Counted from the stretch's first letter, positions 12,019 to 23,124 are shown. The stretch is 64,000 nucleotides of DNA from Azorinus chamasolen (GCA_963576725.1 OY755240.1:37040629-37104628); one strand, 5' to 3'. The notes: generated by a model not told the origin, from the sequence alone. Numbers and translations are program-made.

Positions 12019-12091
12019 AACCCTATGTTGTGACCACTCTTTAGAATCGTCACAAAGTGACGATTCTAAAGAGTGGTCACAACATAGGGTT
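12019..12091. repeat. Perfect 73-bp palindrome
   Basis: Two 35-base arms match without error around the trinucleotide AAA (12054-12056). Arms begin AACCCTATGTTGTGACC and end GAATCGTCAC. Nothing links it to a gene. It may be a very small transposon relic or a template-switch inverted duplication. Confidence 0.85.
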
Positions 12092-12219
12092 TGACGGAGG
12101 CATAAAGAAAATACGATGAAAAAAATGTTTCTGGGGCCTTGTTGTTTCGGAAACAGTGACATGCGTTGTTGTAAGGAGGGAATCGTTATTGAGAGGGCCG
12201 TTGTAGGGAGGGAGCACTG

Positions 12220-12890
12220 TACATCTACGATCTGCATCTATCACCCATAATTAACTCTTTGAGGTGGTAGCATTAGCGGGGTTTTACTGTAGTAATCAAA
12301 GTGTTAAATGAGTGATACATGTGCTTATATCAGGTTTTGTTTTGTAAATATATAGTGTATACCAATACAGTGGGATGGCAGCCTAATGCAGGACAAAAGT
12401 AATCCAGAAAGCTCTTTTCTGTCCTGCTTTCTGCATTACTTTTGTCCAGCATTAAGTTACCATCTACAATCTGCATCTAACACCCAGAATTATACCTCTT
12501 TTGACATGTATGTGCTTATGTCAGGTTTTGTTAATGTATAGTGTATTGTGTCATGTTTTGTTAAATTTCAATTTTGTTTCAGCAGAGTCTTCAATGTACA
12601 TTTGAACCAATCTAACGTGACCACTTTCTGAATAAATACGAGTGCTTCTGTCCTGCATCAAGCTAACATCTGCATCTACCATCTGCATCTAGCAGCCAGA
12701 ATTATACCTCTTTTAGGTGTTTGCATTAGCGGAGTTTTACTGTAGTATCCATATATGGTTAAATGCCTGATTCATGTATATGCTTATGTCAGTTTTTGTT
12801 AAATTTCCTTTTTGTTTCAGCAGTCTTCAACGTACAGTTGAACCAATCTAATGTGACTTTCTGAATAAATACGGATGCCTCTATAAGCAG
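12220..12890 (+). repeat. Three degenerate tandem copies (~220-250 bp) with a hairpin insert
   Basis: Copies near 12220, 12470 and 12660 share CATCTGCATCTA, GCATTAGCGG.GTTTTACTG, TTATGTCAG.TTTTGTTAA and TTTGTTTCAGCAG. Between 12380 and 12460 an imperfect hairpin pairs AATGCAGGACAAAAGTAAT with its inverted copy. There is no credible reading frame. Confidence 0.6.
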
Positions 12891-12896
12891 GTGGCT

Positions 12897-13060
12897 GCTA
12901 AACTGTTATCGTCCAAATCAATTAAATCTGTGAATAATTATAATTAATTGGGTGACAGGGTAGCGAAATGACTTCCCGCAAGGGTGCGAAATGACTGTAG
13001 CGAAATGGTCAGGGTAGCGAAATGGTCAGGGTAGCGAAACGCTGTGTAGCGAAACGTCCG
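12897..13060. repeat. Dispersed repeat with GTAGCGAAAT units, copy 1
   Basis: Short units GTAGCGAAATGGTCAGG recur four to five times and are preceded by GTGAATAATTATAATTAATT. A second, diverged copy lies at about 42900-43050, also preceded by a similar AATTGGGTG segment. The shared leader plus tandem units mark a dispersed family. Confidence 0.65.
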
Positions 13061-13111
13061 TAAACCGTTTCGTTACCAACTTGCCTGGATTGTAATTTAC
13101 TGTCAGCTCAG

Positions 13112-13156
13112 CCTCCTTTCGCCAGCGGTAGACCGTGGATTTTCTGCGAAAGGAGG
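13112..13156. repeat. Hairpin CCTCCTTTCGC...GCGAAAGGAGG
   Basis: Perfect 11-bp arms (13112-13122 and 13146-13156). The same CCTCCTTTCG word occurs twice at the other side of the OTU/MULE gene (17685-17694 and 17704-17713), so these may be relics of that element's terminal repeats. No target duplication was identified. Confidence 0.4.
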
Positions 13157-13977
13157 TTTATCAAATGAACTCACCTGAAGGGTGTTCAGTTACCATTTAT
13201 TGTCATAACCACAGATTTCGATCATTTGCGAATTATGTGGTTTTTTAAAAAAAAACGCATACTGTAGACAATGGTTATGATAATAAATGGCATCCAGGCC
13301 ATACCAACGTGGAGGAACCCTTATCATGGCCCAATTGTTTTTTTTATATATATATATTATTTTTATTATACCACAATTATATAGCGCTAACAATGACAAT
13401 AGCTATTGAATATTAACCCTTTACTCCATACATACCCGCTTAACTACGACTTTTCAAATTGGGTTGACCCAGATCAGTTGACCCAGATCAGATGACTTCT
13501 TTATGAGCCGTCTAATCAGGGTCTGCTATGTTGGCTTATAGTATAACACAGATATGAGTCTACATTTTCTGCCTGAGCAAAAAATTCCTATATTTATGTG
13601 ATAGAATATCAACCAAAATATTGAGATTTTTTTTCAAATATTCATGGAGTAAAGGGTTAATTATAACATTAACGTGAACAATAATACAAAGTAAAACTGA
13701 ATAAATACATATGAAATGAAATATGAATGAATAAAACTAGAACTGAGTTTTTATAATGTTAAAATCATTAACAACACAATGTGAAAAGAATTTATAAATA
13801 TCATACAAAGCACAGTAAACCAATGTAGATCCAGATCATTGGATGTTGATTATTCTTACATACACATATTATGACAATTTGATAATACAATATCTAGAAA
13901 AAAGTTGTATTTTACTCCACATTTCGCTGACGCTTCTGTGTTGGTGTCCTAGTCCGTTCTGCTCTCTTTCGCTTAAC

Positions 13978-14310
13978 CAGAGGCCTGTTCAAGAGTGTGG
14001 GCGCTCGATGTCACTTCGAGCGCTTGGACTCTGAACGAGGGCGCCCGCCTAGTGCCAGCTAGCGCAAGCTAGCCTACTCGCGAGGTGCATCGCTTTGACA
14101 TTCGCTTGTGTTTCCAAGATGGCTACCAACACGGTAACAGAAACAACCGGCTGGAAGAAAACAATCGTAATTAACAAACTGATGCTCTAGAACCCGACCG
14201 AAGAACAAAAATGTACATGATTTTAGAAAGGGCACTCGATCGCGTTCAGCAGTGATACTTTGCTGGGGCAAGCGCTCAATCAAGCGCCCGTGCTCCTGAA
14301 CAGGCCTCTG
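13978..14310. mobile_element. 333-bp palindromic insert in the 3' end of the MULE gene
   Basis: Inverted ends CAGAGGCCTGTTCA and TGAACAGGCCTCTG, extended outward by AAC/GTT, bound a GC-rich interior with further inverted GGGCGCTCGA motifs. It lies inside the transposase frame and substitutes about 75 foreign residues (stop at 14074) for the original tail. No clear target duplication is seen, so the family is unassigned. Confidence 0.65.
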
Positions 14311-15970
14311 GTTTGGGTTTTTTCCTGCAGATGGTGTTTTCATCACCGTCCGGAGTCCATTGGTTGATGTTACTGTATTTCCTGTTTTCCCCGGATCAGT
14401 CCTAAGTCGCCTCAGTTTTGAAGCTTGCTGCTCGCCTGTTAGTGCTGCCCAAGAGGTAATTGAGACGTCGTGATGCAGATGAGTGTTTGCCAGCTTGAAG
14501 TTGCCCATGTTCCGTATCGCCCGCTCACGTTCACTCTTTTCGCCGACAACAATGTCTTTCCATTTCTCCACGAACTCGGGCATTGCGCTTAATTTCCATT
14601 GAGTTGCCGACTTCAGGACATGGTTAGCGCTCTCAGCATTGTTGCTGGTCCAATTATAAGGCACCTTTCTCTGGCGGAATGGCTTAATAACGTGTTCCTT
14701 TAGTAATGGCACTAATTTGTCGTTGAAGTAGTTCATATAGGCCTTCTCTGATCCATTCTTATCAAGACTTTTTACAAGTTGACGAACACTGTCTAAACGA
14801 CATTCCATGGTATCGTCATCTTGACTGTCTACTACGCCATCCTTGTCAAAGATTTGGTGAACAACATTCTGACGCTCTTTCAGGGGGAAGCCGACCTTAT
14901 CCTCCATATACTTTAAGCTGTTGTTCTTCAAGTGCCTGGTGCATAGGACATGCGTTGATGTGGGGAGACAGTTTTGGATTGCTGCCATGAATGCCCTTTC
15001 TTCGTCGGACCTGACAACCAATTTACTCCTTTCCGTCGGTGAGAGTTCGTCGCCAATTTGGTGCAGGAATGCGTTATAGACCTTTGTAGACGAGGCTGAA
15101 TGTAGTAATGTTGGTCCGAAACATATAGGGTGGTCCATTGTTGATCGCCTAAGCACCGACAAATCCTTATACACGGTTGGTGTAACAAAGAAGTCCCCAA
15201 GGTTAAACGTCTTGTCGATGCTTAGTATTGAGCCACCGTCCTTGCAACAAAAACGTTTAATGTCGTTGATTTGTTGTTTGTCGTACAGTGTCACCACTGC
15301 ATTCTTTACTCCTTTGATGACTTGAACGTTCTGCACAAACTCGTGGTCTGATGTCATGTCTAAAAGGGCTAGCTCCTGGTAAGCAGGGTTCGCATTTGGA
15401 CGTGAAGATTTGGTTTGGTTGTACTTGTAATTCCTCAGTTGTTTTTCATCACGTTGTTTCGCGAAGTCGTCATCTGTCTTTCTGTTCATCTCTCTCTCCA
15501 CATTCTTCACGGACTCGTGTTTCAGTCTATCTTTCAAAACATGTGACACACTTGGTTTCGTCTTAATGTAGGCGTTGTTTCTTTCTGGGTTCTTGGCGTT
15601 GCCATGTAATTGCAGACCATGGTACTTTCCGACATACTCCACGATGGCAATGGATGCATTTATGTGTGGAAACGTAGATGGAATGCTGCTGAACCAGGTT
15701 ACTCGTCTTCTGAATTTACTCTCTGGAGCTGACGCTATCAAAGTGCTGTAGGTCCTTTGCACTTTGAGAATCTCTTCCGGATTAGGTTGTGGCTCCACTG
15801 GCACGAACACTCGTTTCTTGTTTAGGAATTTCTCCGTGCAATATAAACCATCTTTCATCTTCACTGACACCAGTTTATTTCCACTTTCAATAAACAATTG
15901 ACTGGGACATGACGGTTTTCCCCATGCTCCGCAGTCGTCCCAAATGGCTGACCTTCCTACCACATAATAC

Positions 15971-16778
15971 CGGTGCTACTAAACAGAGTCTGGTAGAGTC
16001 TGGTAGAGTCCGGTAGAGTCTGGAGGCCTTTTAAGTGCAATTTAAATATTATAATGCTGTTATATAACATTATTTTGTATGTTTGAAGCTATCCATTAAA
16101 AAATGATCGTATATTAGCTTGAAAACACCCGGTAAATATTACCGGGTCACGCAGTAATGGCCGCCCTACGTCGGATAGAGTCGTATACTTAGGTTTCGAT
16201 ACTAACAATTTGAGTCCAATTATTCACAAATTGCTACACAATTTTATGTGAAATATGGTTGCAGATACATCTCTACCTTGTTATTAATACATTAATTCGC
16301 TTAATTTTGCAAATGTTGGCCTAAAACTCCCGTTTTCATCTCCAGACACTACCGGTACCCTCCGACTTTTCCCCAATCTGAAAAAGGCGAAACAACAATC
16401 TTGTCATACAATAAATGTACATCATGTCCATACTGCCTTTGAAATTATAATAAAAACACTTATTAATGTATGTAAAATGTTTTCTGATAAAAAGGGGGAA
16501 ATTTAATACCATATAGACTTCTAAAACTAGAACAGACTCTATCCGACGTAGGTCGGCCATTACCGTGTGACCCCGGTAATATTTACAGGGAGTTTTCAAG
16601 CTATTATATGCTCATTTATTAACGGATGTTAATTACTACTGCTGCAAACATACAAAATAGTGCTATATAACAGCATTATAATCTTTAAATTGCACTTAAA
16701 CTTCTAAAAAGGCCTCCAGACTCTACCGAACTCTACCAGACTCTACCGGACTCTACCAGACTCTGTTTAGTAGCACCC
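15971..16778. mobile_element. 808-bp inverted-repeat element (MITE-like) with 8-bp target duplication
   Basis: Both ends carry GGTGCTACTAAACAGAGTCT followed by repeated GGTAGAGTC units. The inverted arms extend about 250 bp, and the direct repeat CATAATAC flanks it (15963-15970 and 16779-16786). It holds no transposase. An 8-bp duplication fits hAT, P or Merlin superfamilies, and the ends do not decide between them. Insert plus duplication is 816 bp, divisible by three, so the host frame is in phase on both sides. Confidence 0.85.
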
Positions 16779-17684
16779 CATAATACATTCCGTATACACT
16801 GTCATTGGGACTTATCGCAGCCTTCCCAGACCGAATACCGACTGGTGTCGGCGCGCAAAACGCCTCGGTCTGTTCGGGGCTGTGGATATTCCCAGGGCTG
16901 TTTAACTCTGTACTGTCATGATGGCTGGATGTGTCTTTAGATTTTGTGCGGGTGGTTAACACTTTTTGGTGTTTTGCCGGTCGTCTGCTTGGCCTTCTCG
17001 ATGTTTGGAAAGCGAATGCTGGTCCTGCACTGAACACCGGTCCACGTCTAACGTTGACTAATGGCACGATGTGATTTGCAACCCAAGGTTTGCTGGCTGT
17101 TGGTCTTTGTGTGGGCCATGGGCCGCTCCACATCAGTTGCAGCGTTCTCGTCGGATCGCTGAAGGGGAACGAAATCTTTGTGTTCATCTGTTTGAACAGG
17201 TAGGTGTTGATGCTGTTGACAGCCGGATATACCACCTGGAACATCATCTTCAACATACTGGAGGCTGCCAAGAACATATTCATTGACGAGTAAGATCCGG
17301 GTCTTGCGCATAACAGAATGTCTTTGTCAATCTCCTGAGATGTTGAAAGACGGTTGAACACAGGGTTGCGCATGATGCGTCTCTTCTGGGTCGCCAACTC
17401 GACGGCAGTTCTGTATCGGAGCTGGTTACTCATTGATTCATCGCCGGTCAGTAAAGTTGACAGGGCGTTGAAAAAGCAGTTCCCGTCCCCAGTGCTAGTG
17501 AGTGCCGCCATTTCAGACATATGGAAGTGGGCCAGAAGTGAATTGGCAGTCTGATCCTGAGGATGGGTCTCAAAGGAATTTGGTGGGGTAGGTAGGGTGA
17601 GCGGGGCTGATTGTAGAAACATTCGTTCTGCTTCTGCAGCGGCCATGAATTTCTTCTAATAAATAGCCAATATTGATTTTTAAT

Positions 17685-17713
17685 CCTCCTTTCGCCAAAA
17701 AATCCTCCTTTCG
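17685..17713. repeat. Two direct CCTCCTTTCG words upstream of the OTU/MULE start
   Basis: AATCCTCCTTTCG occurs twice with a 19-bp period just before the LINE fragment begins. It shares the word with the hairpin at 13112-13156 and could mark the end of the MULE element. Confidence 0.35.
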
Positions 17714-17719
17714 TGTTTT

Positions 17720-18852
17720 AGTCATACCGGTAACTGTAATAGACGATTGGTCAAAACTGTTAGATGATAAGAAACAGACAGCCATATTTATTCTTGATTT
17801 TGAGAAAGCCTTTGACACCGTTCCACATGATCTTCTTAAAGCCAAATTGCACGGATATGGTGTGAGTAAGCAAACTGTAAAATGGATAGATAGTTTTTTG
17901 TCAAACCGGACGCAAAGGGTGATAGTCAACGGTTGTAAATCTGGTGTTCCACAAGGAACAGTACTGGGACCTATACTTTTTCTAGTTCATATAAATGACA
18001 TAGTGGACAATATATCCTCGAAAATCAGGCTTTTTGCCGACGACTGTGTTTGTTACCGTCCGATAGATTCAATTGAAGACTAAGACATTGCAGGAAGATA
18101 TAGACAATTTAGGGAAATGGGCACGCAAATGGGGAATGCGTTTTCAACCAGTGAAATGTAATATGATGACACTCACTCGTAAAAGGGATATATTGAAATT
18201 TGGTTATACATTAGAAGGGACGAAACTTGAGGTATTAGATTCAATAAAGTATTTGGGTGTAAATATAAACAGTTATTTGAACTGAAGTAAACATGTTACG
18301 GTTATCTGCAATAAGGCAAGTAGAACTCTTGGACTACTCCGGAGGAACCTCTCGTGTTGTCCTCAAGATGTCAAACTCCAAGCATATAAGGGTCTAGTCC
18401 GCCCTATTCTTGACTACGCAAGCACTGTATGGGACCCCCGTCAACAGTATCTACAAGACCAACTAGAGAGTGTTCAAAAAAGTGCTGCAAGATTCATAAC
18501 GTCTGACTACAGTTACAATCCGGGATCAATCACTAGTATTGTGGATACACTTAAACTTGGGTCTCTAAAAACCAGAAGGAAGCAGAATAGACTGATATTA
18601 TTAACTAAGGGACTGACAGGTCAGGCGAAAATACCATTAAATAGACTCGAAGGACCAGTTCGTCGGACAAAAAATATGCACAGTAGGCATTTCAGACAGC
18701 TGTACTCAAGGACAGGCACACGTAAGTTTAGCTTTATTCCTAATACTATTAAGGATTGGAACAATCTGGATCCAACCCTAGTATCGAGCATAGTCAAAGC
18801 GAAGGATAATGCCGAGAAGTTCACTGACTTAATTAGGGGGTGCAGTTTTTAA
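17720..18852 (+). pseudogene. Broken CR1/Jockey-group reverse transcriptase
   Basis: The fragment opens inside the finger region. RT motif A is FILDFEKAFDTVPH, motif B is SGVPQGTVLGP and motif C is LFADD, followed by the thumb and the C-terminal region ending in NTIKDWNNLD. A frameshift near 18080 and a TGA at 18283-18285 (where a Trp codon is expected before SKHV) break it into three blocks, and the 5' part (endonuclease, first ORF) is missing. It reverse transcribes element RNA in intact relatives. After the stop come about 55 bp and then three GATCAA units (18911-18928), a 3' microsatellite typical of this LINE group. Assignment to CR1 versus Jockey is not resolved by eye. Confidence 0.85.
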
Positions 18853-18910
18853 GTTTCCAGCATGCCCATTGCGCGGTGTCAGAATGTCGTCAGTGATGTG
18901 ACACCTTCAA

Positions 18911-18928
18911 GATCAAGATCAAGATCAA
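18911..18928 (+). repeat. (GATCAA)3 tail of the LINE fragment
   Basis: Three perfect hexamers close the reverse transcriptase fragment and mark its probable 3' terminus. I could not find a matching duplication upstream, consistent with its 5' side being disrupted. Confidence 0.6.
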
Positions 18929-18930
18929 GC

Positions 18931-20577
18931 ATGTGCACCAAAGCTCCGCCCACGACTAGAAAAAACGAGTTGCTATGTTATGACGTTATCGACACGCGTA
19001 TGTAAAACATGGGGAGGAAGTGAGAGGCAGAATTATAGAACTACATGTAGTAATTGGGCTGTCGTGGACTAAAATGGACAAATAAATCACGAAACATCCC
19101 ACTTGTTGAAGCAGGATTATTGAAAAAAGGACTAATGTAAATCAGGAAATAATCCGTTCAACAAAACGTAAACAATCAAACCTGTAATATTTTTAAGCCT
19201 TTATGTATACCTGTTTATTCTTATTTTAATATTCCGCCCATAATGAATGTTTAATATTAATAAGCTGTATTTTTATATATGGGGTTTCGGTAGCAGTGAA
19301 GATTTAAATTTGTGCAAACCAAGTAGACCCTGATCAGACAGCATAGAAGCTGTCTGATCTGGGTCGATCATCTTGGCTTGCAAAGTGGTCAGAAAGGCGT
19401 CAAAAGGGTTATCATTTAAATGTCCATTGCGATTTTGCGTCCTTCTTTCACAATAAATTTTTTTCACAGTTTTGGGGATACGTATAGATTGCTGTCGGCC
19501 AATATTATTTGGACTACAGAAAATGGTGTAAAATATGTTTTACACACAGATGGGGAATATTTGATTACGTGACACAGCCAAATAAGGCAATGTTTACAAG
19601 AAAAAGGCGCGAAACTAATTTCAAGTACTGTGTAGGATTTTCAAAACATAAACACGTGGGAATTTTAACAAATACGACGCTTGTTTGATTGGTGAGGTTT
19701 CTGAGTATTTTGCATAAATAAACGAGTGTGGCTTTTATGTGGACCGTGATAATCACGTGACTATATACAAGTTTGTCATTGCTCAGTGGGCGGGGCTTTA
19801 TATAAGCCTGTTGAAAAGTAGGGCAATCACTAAATCGGTTAAAGCCTTCGAATATAAGACGGCATAAAACGCTTCGCTTCGCTCGCGTTATCGGCCGTCT
19901 TATTTTCGAAGACTGCAATTTATAAGCTCTAACCTTTACATAAACAAACATAAATACTGACCATGCATGTTCATCGTCAACATCACTCTTGAAATCATTT
20001 TCATCATGCTAACACTTAGATTTTGAACAAACTATACAAATACATTCCTACATATTTATATTTCGATATCCTACGTAAAAAAATATTTCTTTAATTATTA
20101 TACTAAAACATAGGTGTCTGGAGAGCAGTCGTTTCCTTTCTTTGTTCTATGTCGTCCGCATTTTCCGATCTCTTTCTTTATTCTATATCGTCCGCATTTT
20201 CCAATAATGTCTATATCGTCCGTAAAGCGCGTCCGCATTTTAGACACACCCGAAATAAATTGACGGTGTTAATGTAAACTTCGCCTATATATAGATGCCA
20301 TTGAAGGACTTCGGTTGATACTTTAGCTTACCGTCTTATATTGATCAGACCTTTGGCTACTGGTAACGGAAATTAAGCTATATTAACATCTTTTTTTTTC
20401 TTTAGATTAATATTTGTGTTTTGCATGATACGTGTGCGCTAACAGGATTCGTTTTAGATACGATAACGTAGCTCTATTCCTAAACTGGACGCTAGTCATT
20501 ATCAGTCTTACAGCTACGATATCGCATCTAGATTCGTTTGTACCACAGGGGTCTGGCCCGCTTCATGGGGGTCTACA
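18931..20577. other. Gene-free region with hairpins and a promoter-like site
   Basis: No convincing gene. It contains one copy of the CAGATCAGACGG hairpin family (19319-19385) and a GC box plus TATA-like pair (19788-19806). There is also an inverted repeat (CTTCGAATATAAGACGGC, 19846-19863, against 19894-19911) and three tandem TATCGTCCGCATTTT words (about 20145-20240). Confidence 0.5.
19788..19806 (+). promoter_or_regulatory. GC box followed directly by a TATA-like box
   Basis: GGGCGGGGC (19788-19796) abuts TTTATATAAG (19797-19806). The arrangement resembles a core promoter, but no gene begins downstream within the window, so it may be a relic or coincidence. Confidence 0.25.
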
Positions 20578-22203
20578 TGTAGCATGGTCTCACCGTCTAT
20601 CGAACCTCTTAACATTTGACCAGGAACAGAAAACGTTTACTGTGAATATTGAAGAAAAAAATAAATCAGCAGTTCAAAATAATCTTTTATACATACCTTG
20701 AAACAAGTATCGTCGATGGCCCTGTTTCGGTGCATGCCCTATTTCGGTGCACTTTACTTGGGAAACGATATCTTCTTTAAGAAGAGCTGAATTACGTCAT
20801 CACTTTTTGCAATCCACTAAATAAACAAATACCTGTCATCGCTGTCAAAAAAATCTAAAATGTGCAGCAAACAATTAAGTTACTTACTATATTTGATAAA
20901 GCATAGCAATTTCAGCCATTTTCCTTATGTCTGTTTTCACTTAGATAATGTTTGTTCCAAAAAATACTGTCTTGAAATTGTTTCTCTCAGTTTTGTAGGG
21001 ATACACATTTATTGTCATATGCTGCAGCAAAGTCATACGTCTTCGATGTCTCTGCTCATTTTTTTTCAAGTACAGGCTTTGTCCAAAAGTATGCCCTTCA
21101 CTATATTTTTCACATAGGAGAGAGACCCTACAGAGCAGAGATATACTTTAGTTTATTCATACAGGATAGAGACCTAATCTTATTAATGCCGGAAAGATAC
21201 CTACTAGATTTAAATCCAATAATATTTTACTGGAAAAAAGTCTTACTAGAGTTGTTTTATAGTCAAAATGCACAAATTCCAGGGAAAAATGAGTTTAAAC
21301 AAGGTAAGAACATTGACAATGAATGGTTCTTGTTATTAAAATACCTAAAACTCGTTACACCATGCATAATTTGTTTGATATGCATTTCATTTTGTTTTAA
21401 CAGTTCAAAGTTAAAAAATAAGTTACTGACCTACTACTTTTAATTTAAAATGTAGTCATACACTTTTGTTGAACACAGTATTTGGATAGAAAAAAAAGCC
21501 GCACCGAAATAGGGCAGATAAACACAAAAATAACACAAAATGGCTACGTCATTAAAACGGTTTCAACCGCGATAAATATGGAATACTTTGGGAATTAATT
21601 TACACTGATTTAACTTAGAAGACCTATTACAAAGGTACTATTAGTTTTTTTTTATACAATTTTAAGATTTGTGATCACCGCGATCAGTTTGATTGCTAAG
21701 TGCACCGAAACTGGTCCATCCACGATAAGTAATTTTATTCTCATCTATTAATCCCCAAACAATCCAATGATCCCCACCACCTGCATAACAAAAACAAAAA
21801 TGGCTGCCAGAAAAATATCACCTGCTTATCGAACCTTTATTTTAGAAACTGTTTACTATAACATAATAACTCATAATCACGTGATTTCATCATGGGCACG
21901 TGACTTTTGCATAAACTGAAGGGGTCAGAGCTGTCAAACATTTTTAATGTGGTACACTTTTCAATTTATGTTAATATTCTATAACGTAGTAAGAGTTTTC
22001 TCATGTTTAGCATAGCTGAAGGAAAAATAAACTGTATTGACCTGTTTATGACGTATATTTCGTTTTTAAAGCAATGAGGCGTTGTTTACAGACAAAGCAA
22101 CGGTACTCGTGATTTTATGAGGCAGTATGCACTTGTACATACGTAAAAACACAAAAAATGAAAGGTTCGATAAACAGGTGAGGTTCGATAGAAGGTGAGT
22201 CTA
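20578..22203. mobile_element. Inverted-repeat element with CTATCGAACCTC ends
   Basis: GGTCTCACCGTCTATCGAAC at about 20578 pairs with its inverted form, CTCACCTTCTATCGAACCTC on the minus strand, at about 22203. Internal inverted copies of CACCTGYTTATCGAACCT occur near 21819 and 22165. Removing the nested 20709-21726 element leaves about 0.6 kb without coding. No target duplication was found, so the boundaries are approximate. Confidence 0.4.
20709..21726. mobile_element. 1.0 kb inverted-repeat element with 4-bp target duplication
   Basis: Ends ATCGTCGATGGCCCTGTTTC and, inverted, ATCGTGGATGGACCAGTTTC, both leading into CGGTGCA. AAGT flanks it directly (20705-20708 and 21727-21730). A second CCCTATTTCGGTGCA word lies inside each end. 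No transposase is seen. The open frames inside are short and unlike known proteins. Confidence 0.6.
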
Positions 22204-22237
22204 CGATACTATATGCTGATTTTTAAAAAATAATTGG

Positions 22238-23122
22238 TTATGCCTTTTTCTCATTGATTCGTGGTTTCTCATCGATTCGTGGGTTGTGTAATCACGTAGT
22301 TTTCTCAAAACAGAGTTAATTTCCGTGACCCAGTTTTTGTCAATAACCTCTATGAAAAGGGCTCGTTAATATGTGGACCTTTCTGCAGACCCTTACAATG
22401 GACCTTTTTGGGGCCATCTATCAAAACATTAAATTGGATTTTATTTATCCGCCATTTTGGAAAACGCCATTACGTTATCGAGGGTTATGTTTATTTTTCT
22501 TCAGGTGCGTTATATATAACCAATTATTTAAAAAAATCATTGTTATGATTTTTTGTCAGACCGAATCGTCCCGCAAAAAATCCCACAACATGAATTTTCT
22601 TGCCCGGAAGTGATATTTTAAAACTGACCAATTAGAGCCCACAAATCAACAGGAAAATAGGTCAAGATCTCGTAGCAGCCGACTCGGTCTATTTAACAAG
22701 TAAAATTAACACTTTATATGATTTTTGTCTGAAAAATTATTATTTCAAGATAAATAAATGTTAAAAACACTTGTAAGGCACACCTGTCATACTCATAAGA
22801 TAATTTTCCATTTAAGACCCACGAATCCACAGGAAAACAGCATATATATAACGCAATTGAAGAAAAATAAACATAACCCTCGATAACGTAATGGCGTTTT
22901 CCAAAATGGCGGATAAATAAAATCCAATTTAATGTTTTGATAGATGGCCCCAAAAAGGTCCATGTAAGGGTCTGCAGAAAGGTCCACATATTAACGAGCC
23001 CTTTTCGTAGAGGTTATTGACAAAAACTGGGTCACTGAAATTAACTCTGTTTTGAGAAAACTATGTGATTACACAACCCACGAATCGATGAGAAACCACG
23101 AATCAATGAGAAAAAGGCATAA
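22238..23122. mobile_element. 885-bp foldback element, ~280-bp arms
   Basis: TTATGCCTTTTTCTCATTGA at the left pairs with TCAATGAGAAAAAGGCATAA at the right, and pairing continues for about 280 bp (through GAGGGTTATGTTTATTTTTC). The 300-bp middle is AT-rich and non-coding. Mirrored reading frames on both strands arise from the arms. Confidence 0.75.
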
Positions 23123-23124
23123 TA

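Larger units (their letters stand above)
13912..17646 (-). pseudogene. OTU cysteine protease-MULE transposase gene, split by two insertions
   Basis: Read on the minus strand from the ATG at 17646. An OTU protease domain has the catalytic motif DGNC at residues 54-57 (Cys57) and NHIVPL with the catalytic His at 192. At 16778 the frame runs into an inverted-repeat insert and stops at 16753. It reopens beyond the insert at 15963 in the same phase and codes for about 550 residues of MULE transposase. In that second segment lie Asp250 (in SILSID), Asp320 (RSDEERAF), a CxxH motif (341-344) and Glu444 (NNAES), the expected DDE set. A second insert (13978-14310) replaces the natural C-terminus, a basic tail that can still be traced to a TAA at 13912-13914. 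MULE proteins cut and paste DNA. The OTU domain removes ubiquitin and its role in the element is unknown. Confidence 0.82.

Noticed and set aside
14928..15200. Second minus-strand frame inside the MULE gene
   Set aside because: Overlaps the DDE core in another frame and has no own motifs, so it is a shadow of the real gene.
17048..17554. Overlapping frames on both strands in the OTU region
   Set aside because: Shadows of the OTU domain, whose catalytic motifs are in the 17646-start frame.
19565..19951. 128-residue minus-strand frame
   Set aside because: It runs through the 19846-19911 palindrome and promoter-like sequence and shows no domain or composition expected of a gene.
21012..21443. 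143-residue frame inside the 20709-21726 element
   Set aside because: No transposase motif. Biased AT-rich composition and lack of any recognisable family make it most likely chance.
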